Origin: a virus
Length of the DNA stretch: 24,750 nt
Virus record (IMG/VR): IMGVR_UViG_3300023278_000782
Location: 1 to 24,750 of that record
Strand: one strand, 5' to 3'
Below are positions 1-7,981 of the stretch, piece by piece (position 1 is the stretch's first letter; each line of letters opens with the position of its first letter). A program made the translations under genes and the position numbers. Under the pieces are notes generated by a model, which ran no database searches, was not told the DNA's origin, and saw only the letters and a program-made list of their open reading frames with translations.

Positions 1-38
1 TGAACATTATCAATGTGAGATAAGAGAACAAAAATCAT

Positions 39-1148
39 ATGACAGACTTTATACCCCAGATTGAACCATGGATCGATGACAGCGAACTCAAAGAATTGAG
101 GCGAGTTATTGAGTCTACTTATGTCGTCGAGCATGATTTAACAAAAGAGTTTGAGAGTATGATTTGTGATCTGACAGGATCCAAGTACGCAGTCGCTATG
201 ACTAATGGTACTGTGGCTCTCTTCTGTTGCCTGAAGGCATTGGGTATCGGTAAGGGTGATGAAGTCATAGTCCCGAACATGACGTTCATTGCTTCAGCTA
301 ATGCAGTTCTTCTGTGTGGAGCAACACCTGTTTTATGTGAAGTTGATCCATACACTTTCTGTATGAGAGTCGAGGACATAGAAGCTTGTGTATCTGATTC
401 TACAAAGGCAATTATGCCTGTACATCTTTATGGTCAGTGTGCAGATATGAATTCTATTATGGACTTTGCAAATGAACGGAACATACAGGTAGTCGAGGAC
501 GCTGCGCAGGGTGTTGGTGTTCTTCTTGATGATCAACATGTTGGAACCTTTGGTCAGTTTGGTGTTCTATCTTTCTACGGAAACAAGACATTGACATGTG
601 GTGAGGGTGGAGTCATTATAACTGATGATAAGGATCTTAGGGACTGTTGTTATCGTCTCAAGAATCATGGTCGGGATGGTAAGGGAACATTCAAACACGA
701 TCATATTGGATATAATTTTTGCTTTACTGAAATGCAAGCAGCAGTGGGTATTTCCCAGATGAAAAAACTTACTGCTATCATTGAAAAGAAAAAGCAAATT
801 CATGACCTATATGTGAAGGAGCTTTCTGATATCTCACCCTGCTTCACTCCAGTCCATAAGGCAGATGGTTGTACCCCAGTCTATTGGTTTACTTCCTTTA
901 TGTGTGACAAGAAGACCGAGCTGATTGAATACATGAGATCTAAAAATATTCAAACTAGAGAATTCTTTTATCCACTAAACGATCAACCCTGTTACGCAGA
1001 AGAAGACTCTGTTCGAATGCCCGTAGATTATACTAATAGTATGGATCTTTTCAATAGAGGTATATCATTACCTTCTTCTTATAACCTCACAGAAGAAAAT
1101 CAGATAGCTGTTATAAATACACTGAAAGAATGGTTGTTTAAAAACTAA
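39..1148 (+). CDS. DegT/DnrJ/EryC1/StrS PLP aminotransferase, possibly GDP-perosamine synthase-like
   Basis: 369 aa, the usual length for this fold-type I PLP family. Visible motifs are a TNGTVAL segment (residues 55-61), the GDEVIVPNMTFIASANAV block (73-90), EDAAQ with the cofactor-binding Asp154, and FYGNKTLTCGEGG, whose Lys183 is the expected Schiff-base lysine. The family transaminates 4-keto (or 3-keto) nucleotide sugars using glutamate. The two GDP-mannose 4,6-dehydratases downstream would supply GDP-4-keto-6-deoxymannose, so a GDP-perosamine synthase is my best guess for substrate; that part is inferred from neighbours, not from residues. ATG at 39 follows a possible upstream stop (TGA at 1-3). 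The ribosome site is weak. The next gene begins 9 bases after the stop, as in an operon. A different amino sugar is equally possible. Confidence 0.9.
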   Translation: MTDFIPQIEPWIDDSELKELRRVIESTYVVEHDLTKEFESMICDLTGSKYAVAMTNGTVALFCCLKALGIGKGDEVIVPNMTFIASANAVLLCGATPVLCEVDPYTFCMRVEDIEACVSDSTKAIMPVHLYGQCADMNSIMDFANERNIQVVEDAAQGVGVLLDDQHVGTFGQFGVLSFYGNKTLTCGEGGVIITDDKDLRDCCYRLKNHGRDGKGTFKHDHIGYNFCFTEMQAAVGISQMKKLTAIIEKKKQIHDLYVKELSDISPCFTPVHKADGCTPVYWFTSFMCDKKTELIEYMRSKNIQTREFFYPLNDQPCYAEEDSVRMPVDYTNSMDLFNRGISLPSSYNLTEENQIAVINTLKEWLFKN

Positions 1149-1157
1149 GGATTTATT

Positions 1158-2291
1158 ATGAAGTGGAAGTTGATGACAGATGAGGCTATTAGTAGAGATC
1201 AACGAGAGGTTCTCAGTGATTTCGTGCTAAATGAGGATAAGTTGACTCAGGGCCCTGTTGTTAAAGAATTTGAAAAAGCATGGTCTGAGTGGTTGGGTTG
1301 TAAGTACTCAGTCTTTGTCAATTCCGGATCGTCTGCAAATCTAGCAATCACACGAGCGTTATCTGGTATAGAACAGAAACCATTATGGGTTTCTCAGGCG
1401 TGTACATGGGCTACTGCTGTTACACCTATCATGCAGTTTGCAAGACTTCAATTGTGTGATGTTGATCTGAAAAACTTTGGTCCAGATCTAGAGAACTTGG
1501 AACACATCTTCCAGACACATAAACCAAAATTCTTGTCTCTGACCCACCTTCTGGGTTTTCCTGCCATAACAGACGAGCTTATTTCGTTGTGCGAAAAGTA
1601 TGGAGTTACTCTAGTCGAGGATTGCTGTGAGTCACATGGAGCTTCGTTTAAGGGTAAGAAGGTGGGAACTTTCGGTATTGCGTCATCCTTCTCATTCTAT
1701 TATGGTCACCACATGACCACGATGGAGGGCGGTATGATCTGCACCGACGATGAAAACTTATACCACGAATTACTACTTCTCCGTTCGCATGGTTTACTTC
1801 GTGAGCTTCCAGAAGAAGAGCAGAAGAAGAGAGTCTCTAATCGGGTTGATCCTTTGTTCACATTCTTGCGTGATGGATTCAACATCAGAAGCACCGATCT
1901 CCATGCCAAGCTAGGGTTACTACAGCTACCAAATCTTGATTCTGCCATAGAAGAAAGAAATGAAAACTTTAGTTTGTTCTTGAGAAAGCTAGATCCAGAA
2001 TCTTTCCGAACAGATTTTGATGTTGAGGGTTGTAGCAATTTTGCCTTCCCTATCTTCACAAAGAACAATAACATTGATGATATTAAGAATCTTTTACGAG
2101 AAAACGACGTAGAATATAGACCCTGTATTGCAGGTAATTTATACGAGCATCCCTTCATGAATTTTGTTGAACAATCTAGGTTTGATAAGAATGCAAATGA
2201 AATTCATAACAATTGTATATACATCGGTAATCACAAAGATATCACACATGATATGATCACGGATATTTGTGACAAACTAAATAGACTATAA
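1158..2291 (+). CDS. PLP-dependent sugar 3-dehydratase of DegT fold with His in place of Lys (ColD/RfbH type)
   Basis: 377 aa, DegT fold. The motif that holds the catalytic lysine in aminotransferases reads SFYYGHHMTTMEGG here, and His184 aligns with Lys183 of the preceding gene. That Lys-to-His change is the hallmark of the 3-dehydratases ColD (GDP-4-keto-6-deoxymannose 3-dehydratase) and RfbH/E1 (CDP sugar), which use PLP or PMP to remove the C3 hydroxyl. Other family motifs are kept: NSGSSAN (55-61) and EDCCESHG (154-161). With two GMD genes in the same operon, GDP-4-keto-6-deoxymannose is the likely substrate and GDP-4-keto-3,6-dideoxymannose the likely product, as in colitose synthesis. 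No ColC-like epimerase/reductase is seen in the window. The start is supported by AAGGA at 1147-1151, six bases before the ATG. Confidence 0.87.
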   Translation: MKWKLMTDEAISRDQREVLSDFVLNEDKLTQGPVVKEFEKAWSEWLGCKYSVFVNSGSSANLAITRALSGIEQKPLWVSQACTWATAVTPIMQFARLQLCDVDLKNFGPDLENLEHIFQTHKPKFLSLTHLLGFPAITDELISLCEKYGVTLVEDCCESHGASFKGKKVGTFGIASSFSFYYGHHMTTMEGGMICTDDENLYHELLLLRSHGLLRELPEEEQKKRVSNRVDPLFTFLRDGFNIRSTDLHAKLGLLQLPNLDSAIEERNENFSLFLRKLDPESFRTDFDVEGCSNFAFPIFTKNNNIDDIKNLLRENDVEYRPCIAGNLYEHPFMNFVEQSRFDKNANEIHNNCIYIGNHKDITHDMITDICDKLNRL

Positions 2292-2306
2292 TGGAGATTT
2301 ATTATA

Positions 2307-2795
2307 ATGCAGTCCGTAAAAAACAATGACCAACCACCATTCGAATATCATCATGATTCTATGTCATTGAAGGGTAATTTTTTTGGACATTTCGGTCGAG
2401 TGGTTGAACCCGGATCGACTGTTCTAGAATTTGGTAGTGGTAAAGGAACAGAGAATCTAGTTAAATTGGGATACAATGTTTTTTCTGTCGAAGAACATGA
2501 GCACTTCTGTGGTTTGTATCACGAACAATATATTCATGCCCCCATAGTTGATGGTTGGTACGACAAAAAGATTGTGTTGGATTTTGTAAAGAAAATTAAA
2601 TATGATGTGATCATAGTAGATGGTCCTGCACATGGTGAGAGAAAAAAGATTATGGAAATCCTAGATGAACTTGATACCACAGTTCCAATTTTCGTTGATG
2701 ATATGAACAGAAAAGAAGACAGGGAACTGTTTGGTTTGATTTCAGGAAAAGATAGAAAGACATTTGACCATGGTGATTATGGATACATTATATGA
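2307..2795 (+). CDS. small class I SAM-dependent methyltransferase-like protein
   Basis: 162 aa with a Rossmann-type core. TVLEFGSGKGTENL (residues about 38-51) looks like the glycine-rich SAM-binding motif I. NVFSVEEHEHF follows as the acidic motif II strand, then DVIIVDGPAHGERKK and PIFVDDMNR as later core strands. The protein is short: it has the nucleotide-binding core but little room for a separate substrate domain. In this sugar operon it may methylate a sugar hydroxyl or amino group of the glycan, but nothing in the sequence fixes the acceptor. GGAG at 2293-2296 precedes the ATG by 10 bases, and the stop overlaps the next start by 4 bases (ATGA), suggesting coupled translation. Confidence 0.65.
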   Translation: MQSVKNNDQPPFEYHHDSMSLKGNFFGHFGRVVEPGSTVLEFGSGKGTENLVKLGYNVFSVEEHEHFCGLYHEQYIHAPIVDGWYDKKIVLDFVKKIKYDVIIVDGPAHGERKKIMEILDELDTTVPIFVDDMNRKEDRELFGLISGKDRKTFDHGDYGYII

Positions 2796-3730
2796 TTAAC
2801 ATTACACGAGAAACACACCCGGATTTATATTTTGATTACAGAAAGACCTTAGACTTTCTTGGTTCGATTAAGGAAGAAGATTACGAATACCCAGAAGAGG
2901 TTACTAATTTTCATGTCTATACTGAGGCAAGATCACCAAAAGAACTGGAAGCAATCAAGTCGTACATTGCAACACAGAATTTAGACAAAACTAAATTAAC
3001 TGTCTGGTCTGAATACGATATCAGTGAGCAAGAAAACATTCAACCATACAAGGACATTGTTGATCTCAAAGTGTATTCTGCCGATGAAGTATCAGAAGGT
3101 ACACCATTAGAGGGAAACAGTAAATACACAAACGTGTCTGATGATGACAGACACTGGATGTCGAGTGGTATCATGCGCTTCTTAGTTCTCTACAAGTTCG
3201 GTGGAATTTACATGGACATGGACATGATTCTTCTCCGAGACTTCAAACCAATTCTGGATCAGAACTTTGCTTACCAGTGGGGATCATCCATGGACTTCGC
3301 AAAGGAAAGAAGATGGGAACCTGACTGTCATGGACCATGTGCCGCCATGTTGGGTGCAGTCAAGGGAAGTGAATACATTGAGAGTTGCATGGAGCAACTG
3401 TTGAGGACACCAATCAGAACAAGAACCACTTGTTTCGATGAGGACATGCTTGGACCTGTGTACGCTAAAAATCCAAATGCATTTACAGTCTTCCCATCAC
3501 CCTTCTTTGATTGTGATTGGCTTGTTAGTAAGGTTGATGAACCATTAAGTAGAGAAGCTGAAGCTGCTTGGTTTGAAAACCCCACTGATCCAAGTAATCT
3601 GTTCTTGGAGTCATTTGCATGGCACTGGCATAACTCATCTAATAAACATAAAACTATAGTTGAAGGATCTAAGTTCTCTCTACTTAAAGATAGAAACGAT
3701 AAGGTTCTGAAAGAAATGGGAATAATTTAA
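2792..3730 (+). CDS. DXD glycosyltransferase (Gly_transf_sug/OCH1-like, capsular polysaccharide type)
   Basis: 312 aa. The block SGIMRFLVLYKFGGIYMDMD (125-144), continuing into ILLRDF, is the signature of the Gly_transf_sug DXD family: an R...L..GGIY helix followed by Asp142-x-Asp144, which binds the metal and the nucleotide-sugar diphosphate. The C-terminal SFAWHWHNSS is also typical of this family, where a late His often completes the active site. The family moves mannose, galactose or related sugars from nucleotide donors to glycans. Donor and acceptor cannot be read here. There is no signal peptide or membrane helix, so it should act in the cytoplasm. Its ATGA start overlaps the methyltransferase-like gene, and its stop overlaps the next start by 1 base (TAATG). 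Confidence 0.85.
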   Translation: MINITRETHPDLYFDYRKTLDFLGSIKEEDYEYPEEVTNFHVYTEARSPKELEAIKSYIATQNLDKTKLTVWSEYDISEQENIQPYKDIVDLKVYSADEVSEGTPLEGNSKYTNVSDDDRHWMSSGIMRFLVLYKFGGIYMDMDMILLRDFKPILDQNFAYQWGSSMDFAKERRWEPDCHGPCAAMLGAVKGSEYIESCMEQLLRTPIRTRTTCFDEDMLGPVYAKNPNAFTVFPSPFFDCDWLVSKVDEPLSREAEAAWFENPTDPSNLFLESFAWHWHNSSNKHKTIVEGSKFSLLKDRNDKVLKEMGII

Positions 3731-4722
3731 TGAAGAAGAAAGTCGCTCTTATTACTGGCATCGCCGGACAGGATGGTTCTTATCTAGCAGAATTCCTACT
3801 GTCAATTGGATATGAAGTTCACGGAATTCTAAGAAGGAACTCGGTATCAGAAAATCAAACATCACGGTTGGGTAGTTGCTACGAACAGTTGAATTTGCAC
3901 TATGGTGACATGACTGATCTCGCATCGCTCATCACGGTTCTCCAGAAGTGTAAACCTGATGAAGTCTATAATCTTGCCGCACAGTCACACGTCAGAGTTA
4001 GCTTTGATGTTCCCATCGAAACATCAACAGTGACTGGACTTGGTGCTCTCAATCTACTAGAGGCATGTAAGTTAATCTGTCCAGAAACCAAGATTTATCA
4101 GGCAAGCTCTTCTGAAATGTTTGGTAACTGTATTGATGAGGATGGATTCCAGAGAGAGACTACGCGAATGCTTCCTGTAAGTCCGTATGGGTGTGCAAAA
4201 TTATTCGCTTTTAATGCTTGCAGAAACTACAGAAATGCTTATGATATGTTTATATGTAATGGGATTCTATTCAATCACGAGTCACCAAGAAGAGGTTCTA
4301 ATTTTGTGACAAATAAAATTGTCAAGGGCGCAGTAGCTATTGCAATGGGTGAAGCAACTGATTTGAAGTTGGGTAACCTTGATGCAAGAAGAGACTGGGG
4401 ACATGCAAAGGATTATGTCAGAGCAATGTGGATGATGCTACAAGCAGATAAACCAAAGGATTATGTTTGCTCTACTGGAGTTTCTCACAGTGTTCGGAAT
4501 GTCTGTGAATATGTCTTTGCAAAGCTCGGTATGAATTACAAAGACTATATTGTCATTGGAGAGAAGTATCTCAGACCAGAGGAACTTCACGATCTCAAGG
4601 GTGATTCGACTCTACTCAGAGAAGAGCTGGGTTGGGAACCAGAATATAGCTTTGATAGCATGTTTGACGAGATGATTCTCAGTACAGAGAATTATTACAA
4701 CGCAGTAGAAAAGGTTGATTGA
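3730..4722 (+). CDS. gmd: GDP-mannose 4,6-dehydratase (first copy)
   Basis: 330 aa short-chain dehydrogenase. It has the NADP-binding glycine motif GIAGQDG (10-16), RR at 35-36, the catalytic SSSEMFG (126-132) corresponding to the Thr-Ser-Glu of E. coli GMD, and Tyr153-x3-Lys157 in SPYGCAK. The GMD-specific NHESPRRGSNFVTNK supports GMD over other sugar dehydratases. It converts GDP-mannose to GDP-4-keto-6-deoxymannose, the branch point for fucose, perosamine, rhamnose and colitose. It is a little shorter than typical bacterial GMDs (about 345-370 aa). It shares strong protein similarity with the second copy at 5725-6720, including 45 of 47 identical bases near 4255-4301. It starts 1 base inside the preceding stop. 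Confidence 0.95.
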   Translation: MKKKVALITGIAGQDGSYLAEFLLSIGYEVHGILRRNSVSENQTSRLGSCYEQLNLHYGDMTDLASLITVLQKCKPDEVYNLAAQSHVRVSFDVPIETSTVTGLGALNLLEACKLICPETKIYQASSSEMFGNCIDEDGFQRETTRMLPVSPYGCAKLFAFNACRNYRNAYDMFICNGILFNHESPRRGSNFVTNKIVKGAVAIAMGEATDLKLGNLDARRDWGHAKDYVRAMWMMLQADKPKDYVCSTGVSHSVRNVCEYVFAKLGMNYKDYIVIGEKYLRPEELHDLKGDSTLLREELGWEPEYSFDSMFDEMILSTENYYNAVEKVD

Positions 4723-4724
4723 TA

Positions 4725-5129
4725 ATGGATTATATTAAGTCAAAAGTTGATGATTCTCTACTTCATATCATCAATCGAAAAGAAGAGATTACTGCTCGGA
4801 CTAATGTATGTCCAGATGATGAGTTTCTACAACTAGCAACTATGCGCATGCCTCTTGGTATGACATTCAAGCCACACAAGCACATCTACAAAGATGGACC
4901 GAAGGAAGTAATCGCACAGGAATCTTGGATTGTAATTCAAGGTAAAGTTAAAGTAATTCTTTATGATATTGACGATACGATCATACATGAAGATGTTATA
5001 TTTCCCGGTGACTGTTCAATTACTTTCAAGGGTGGTCACAACTATGAAATACTGGAAGATGATACCATTGTTTATGAATATAAAACAGGTCCGTATCAGG
5101 GAATAGAAATGGATAAAGATTTTATCTGA
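4725..5129 (+). CDS. cupin-fold protein of sugar biosynthesis clusters
   Basis: 134 aa from ATG 4725. A TTG two codons upstream (4719) is possible, but ATG with AAGG at 4711-4714 is simpler. The single cupin domain shows FKPHKH (His51, His53), QES about 12 residues later (Glu66), a WIVIQGKVKVILYD strand pair and a second-motif His105 in FKGGHNYE. These are the expected metal ligands of a cupin barrel. Small cupins like this (WbuC-like, or FdtA/WxcM ketoisomerases) occur in O-antigen clusters. The metal-ligand set argues against a plain FdtA-type ketoisomerase but does not exclude isomerase or epimerase activity. It sits between the two gmd copies, and its stop overlaps the next start by 1 base (TGATG). 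Confidence 0.72.
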   Translation: MDYIKSKVDDSLLHIINRKEEITARTNVCPDDEFLQLATMRMPLGMTFKPHKHIYKDGPKEVIAQESWIVIQGKVKVILYDIDDTIIHEDVIFPGDCSITFKGGHNYEILEDDTIVYEYKTGPYQGIEMDKDFI

Positions 5130-5728
5130 TGAAAGCTGTTGAAGATTTTGAAAATGCTATAGCAGAGTTTTACGGTGCGCCTTACGCAGTTGCCGTTGAC
5201 TGTTGTACCCACGGTGTGGAACTTTGCTTAAGGTATAAGGACTTACGTTGGTTAACCGTCCCATGTAGAACCTACCTTTCGATTCCCATGCTCGCACAGA
5301 AGTTGGATATTGGTCTTACTTTTACTGAGGAGGAATGGAAAGATTATTACGAGATCCGTGGGTGGATTGGGAAACCAACTGGTGTTATTGATGCTGCCGT
5401 TTTCTGGAAGCGTGATGGATACATTCCCGGTAAATTCATGTGTCTTAGTTTTCAGTTTCAAAAGCACTTGAGTCTTGGTAGAGGTGGTATGATCTTAACA
5501 GATGATGCTGATGCTGCAAAGAAATTGAAGAAGATGTCATATGATGGTCGAGAACCAAACGTTCCTTGGAGGGAACAGAACATAGACACAATGGGCTATC
5601 ATTATTACATGACACCAGAGACTGCTGAAATTGGTATAAATAAATTACAGAAAGCAATTAAAACTGAACCTCGTGAATGGACAGTGCAAGACTGGCCAGA
5701 TCTTAGAGACATGGAGATTTTTAAATGA
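5129..5728 (+). CDS. miniature DegT-like PLP-fold protein
   Basis: 199 aa, about half the length of a normal DegT aminotransferase. It keeps a recognisable skeleton: an N-terminal FENAIAEFYGAPYAVAVDCC (FE.....G..YAVAV pattern), GVIDAA with Asp88 where EDAAQ normally sits, and SFQFQKHLSLGRGGMILTDD with Lys112 at the Schiff-base position. It then has KKMSYDGRE, resembling RLKNHGRDG, and PETAEIGINKL, resembling TEMQAAVG. Much of the segment between strands and nearly all of the C-terminal domain of the usual fold are missing. There is no frameshift or stop and the ends are tightly coupled (1-base overlap upstream, 4-base ATGA downstream), so it looks like a maintained gene rather than debris. 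It may be an aminotransferase, a dehydratase partner, or a subunit for the larger DegT proteins. Confidence 0.72.
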   Translation: MKAVEDFENAIAEFYGAPYAVAVDCCTHGVELCLRYKDLRWLTVPCRTYLSIPMLAQKLDIGLTFTEEEWKDYYEIRGWIGKPTGVIDAAVFWKRDGYIPGKFMCLSFQFQKHLSLGRGGMILTDDADAAKKLKKMSYDGREPNVPWREQNIDTMGYHYYMTPETAEIGINKLQKAIKTEPREWTVQDWPDLRDMEIFK

Positions 5729-6720
5729 AGAACGTGGCATTGATTACTGGTATTGCTGGACAGGATGGAAGTTACTTGTCCGAACATCTTATTGAACGTG
5801 GATATGAAGTTCATGGTGTAGTTCGTAGACAGTCTACTGCCGAAAATCAAGAATCTAGATTGGATCATCTTAGTGGTCAGGTTACCACACACTATGGTGA
5901 TCTACTCGATGTTCCATCACTTACCCGGATTTTCTTGGAAACTAAACCAACACATATTTTCAATCTAGGTGCAATGAGTCATGTTCGGATTAGTTTCGAT
6001 CTTCCTTCATTTACCATTCAGAGCAACTCTCTTGGTGTGTTGAACATGTTGGAATTGTATCGAGAGTTCTGTCCCACTGCAAAATTCTATCAAGCATCCT
6101 CATCTGAGATGTTTGGTAACTGTGTTGATGAAGACGGATTCCAAAGAGAGACCACAGGATTTAATCCTGTTAGTCCTTATGGATGCTCGAAGCTCCTTGG
6201 ATATAACTTGGTGCGTCATTATAGAAACGCCTACAATCTACATGCCTGTAATGGAATTCTATTCAATCACGAGTCACCAAGACGAGGTTCTAACTTCGTT
6301 ACTAACAAGGTAGTAAAGACCGCAGTACAAATTAAACTTGGCTTGACAGATGTTCTTGAGCTTGGTAATATGGATTCGTATAGGGATTGGGGTCACTCTA
6401 AAGACTATACGAGAGGAATGTTAGATATCATCAATCACGAAACACCAGATGACTTTGTTCTTTCTACAGGAGAAACTCATTCGGTTCGAGATTTATGTAA
6501 AACAGTATTTAATTATTTGGATATGGACTATAATGATTATGTCGTTCAGAATCCAAAGTACATGAGACCAGAAGAACTAAACTATCTAAAGGGTGACTGT
6601 ACAAAAGCAAAGAACACTTTAAATTGGAAAACAAAATATACTTTCGAAAGTATGATACATGAGATGGTTGATTATTGGATGAACTCACTTTCAACTACTC
6701 ATATGGAGATTAACTCATGA
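5725..6720 (+). CDS. gmd: GDP-mannose 4,6-dehydratase (second copy)
   Basis: 331 aa paralogue of the gene at 3730-4722, with the same motifs: GIAGQDG (9-15), RR (34-35), SSSEMFG (125-131), Tyr152-x3-Lys156 in SPYGCSK, and NHESPRRGSNFVTNK. Both copies keep all catalytic residues, so this is not obviously a reductase (RMD) or an inactive copy. The two may form one mixed tetramer or have different regulation or stability. GGAG at 5713-5716 sits 8 bases before the ATG. Start and stop both overlap neighbours through ATGA (5725-5728 and 6717-6720), placing it firmly inside the sugar operon. Confidence 0.95.
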   Translation: MKNVALITGIAGQDGSYLSEHLIERGYEVHGVVRRQSTAENQESRLDHLSGQVTTHYGDLLDVPSLTRIFLETKPTHIFNLGAMSHVRISFDLPSFTIQSNSLGVLNMLELYREFCPTAKFYQASSSEMFGNCVDEDGFQRETTGFNPVSPYGCSKLLGYNLVRHYRNAYNLHACNGILFNHESPRRGSNFVTNKVVKTAVQIKLGLTDVLELGNMDSYRDWGHSKDYTRGMLDIINHETPDDFVLSTGETHSVRDLCKTVFNYLDMDYNDYVVQNPKYMRPEELNYLKGDCTKAKNTLNWKTKYTFESMIHEMVDYWMNSLSTTHMEINS

Positions 6721-7976
6721 GAGATAAAAAAGTTACACTATGCATGATTGTCAAGGATGAGACTCACATTATTGAGCAATGTCTCCGCTCTATGGCAAAG
6801 TATGTTGACAGATACGATATTACAGATACTGGATCCACTGACGGAACTCCAGAACTAATCAAGAAGACGATGGATGAATTGGGTATACCCGGAGAAGTTC
6901 ATCTTGCTGACTGGAAGGGATTCGGTGATCATGCAAATAGGATTGGTTCACGTACAGAAGCCTTCCATAACGCAGAAAAATCTGATGCTGATTATGCATG
7001 GGTCATCGATGCTGATGACTACATTGAGGGTGATTTTGAATATCCCAAGAAGATGGATGCCGATGGATATACTCTTCTAATCAAGAGGGGTGACTTCTCT
7101 TGGTGGAGAAACCAGATATTCAAACTAGACCTCGGTTGGAGATACGTTGGTATTCTACATGAGTATGCTGATGCAACCAAGAAGAGTCCTGCTGTGTTTC
7201 AGAAGGTTGCTGGTAATTATAATATCACCGCACGAACTGAAGGTAATAGGAATGTCGGAATCACTCCAGTTGAGAAATACTCTCGTGATGCCGAAACTCT
7301 ACTTGGTGCTATTGAAGATGAGCCTGATAATCCCCGCTACCATTTCTACCTAGCACAGAGTTACTTTGATTCTCAGCAGTGGGAAAAGTCAAGGGAAGCA
7401 TATAAGAAGCGAGTTGAATTGGGTGGGTGGAATGAAGAAGTATTTTACTCACAGTTCCGTGTAGGACTTCTTTGTGCGATCATGCAGGAACCACCAGAGG
7501 TTACTATTCATGAGTTTACCTGCGCCTATAATATTAGACCAATCCGCGCAGAACCTCTTGTTGAGATCTCTAAGATTTACAGGTCGATTGAAAAACCTGC
7601 TGCCGCATACATCTTTGCAAAGCAGGCACTTGAGACACCATATCCAGCAGAGGATATTCTATTCATCAGTGAGGATGTATATCGCTACGGTGCTTTGGAT
7701 GAAATCTCTGCTACTGCTTTCTATGCGGGACGCGCTCTTGAGGGTTACAATGCGACTAAGAAGTTGATACAAGAAAACCTTGTACCAGAAGAACATAAGA
7801 AGCGTGTTCAGGATAACATGGAGCAATACGAAAAGGTTATGGCTGGCGCCCAACAGCAGCAAATGCAGGCAAACATGGAAGATCAGGTTAAGAAAATTCA
7901 AGAGAAAAAGAAGCTCAAAGAACAATCAAAATCTGATGGTACTAAATATAAGAAAAAGAAAGCACGAAGTAGGTAA
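6717..7976 (+). CDS. GT2 glycosyltransferase with C-terminal helical (TPR-like) repeats and basic tail
   Basis: 419 aa. The GT-A domain fills the N-terminal half: LCMIVKDE (8-15), DTGSTDGT (37-44) and the metal-binding DADD (98-101) are classic family 2 motifs. From about residue 190, segments such as EPDNPRYHFYLAQSYFDSQQ (206-225) and REAYKKRVELGGWNEEVFY resemble TPR helices, as in SunS-like GT2 proteins, and may hold the acceptor protein. The last 60 or so residues are Gln-rich (AQQQQMQ) and then strongly Lys-rich, ending YKKKKARSR, probably a disordered tail. GGAG at 6705-6708 precedes the ATG by 8 bases. It is the last gene of the sugar cassette and lies 5 bases before the collagen-like virion gene, so it may glycosylate a virion protein. 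Confidence 0.9.
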   Translation: MRDKKVTLCMIVKDETHIIEQCLRSMAKYVDRYDITDTGSTDGTPELIKKTMDELGIPGEVHLADWKGFGDHANRIGSRTEAFHNAEKSDADYAWVIDADDYIEGDFEYPKKMDADGYTLLIKRGDFSWWRNQIFKLDLGWRYVGILHEYADATKKSPAVFQKVAGNYNITARTEGNRNVGITPVEKYSRDAETLLGAIEDEPDNPRYHFYLAQSYFDSQQWEKSREAYKKRVELGGWNEEVFYSQFRVGLLCAIMQEPPEVTIHEFTCAYNIRPIRAEPLVEISKIYRSIEKPAAAYIFAKQALETPYPAEDILFISEDVYRYGALDEISATAFYAGRALEGYNATKKLIQENLVPEEHKKRVQDNMEQYEKVMAGAQQQQMQANMEDQVKKIQEKKKLKEQSKSDGTKYKKKKARSR

Positions 7977-7981
7977 TTAGT

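Noticed and set aside
4-16. Perfect 5-base inverted repeat (ACATT/AATGT) before the first gene
   Set aside because: Short AT-rich stem with a 3-base loop and no U-run after it, so no support for a terminator or operator.
1112-1119. TATAAATA near the end of the first aminotransferase gene
   Set aside because: It is 38 bases before the next start and could serve as a late promoter, but it is fully inside coding sequence of a continuous operon. I do not claim it without transcript data.
5635-5642. Second perfect TATAAATA octamer
   Set aside because: It lies within the miniature DegT-like coding sequence, 83 bases before the next start. About one chance hit per strand is expected for an AT octamer here, and its codons (Ile-Asn-Lys) explain it.
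6113-7767. Several short + strand frames inside the second gmd and the GT2 gene
   Set aside because: They are out-of-frame shadows of strongly recognised proteins and lack their own credible start signals.
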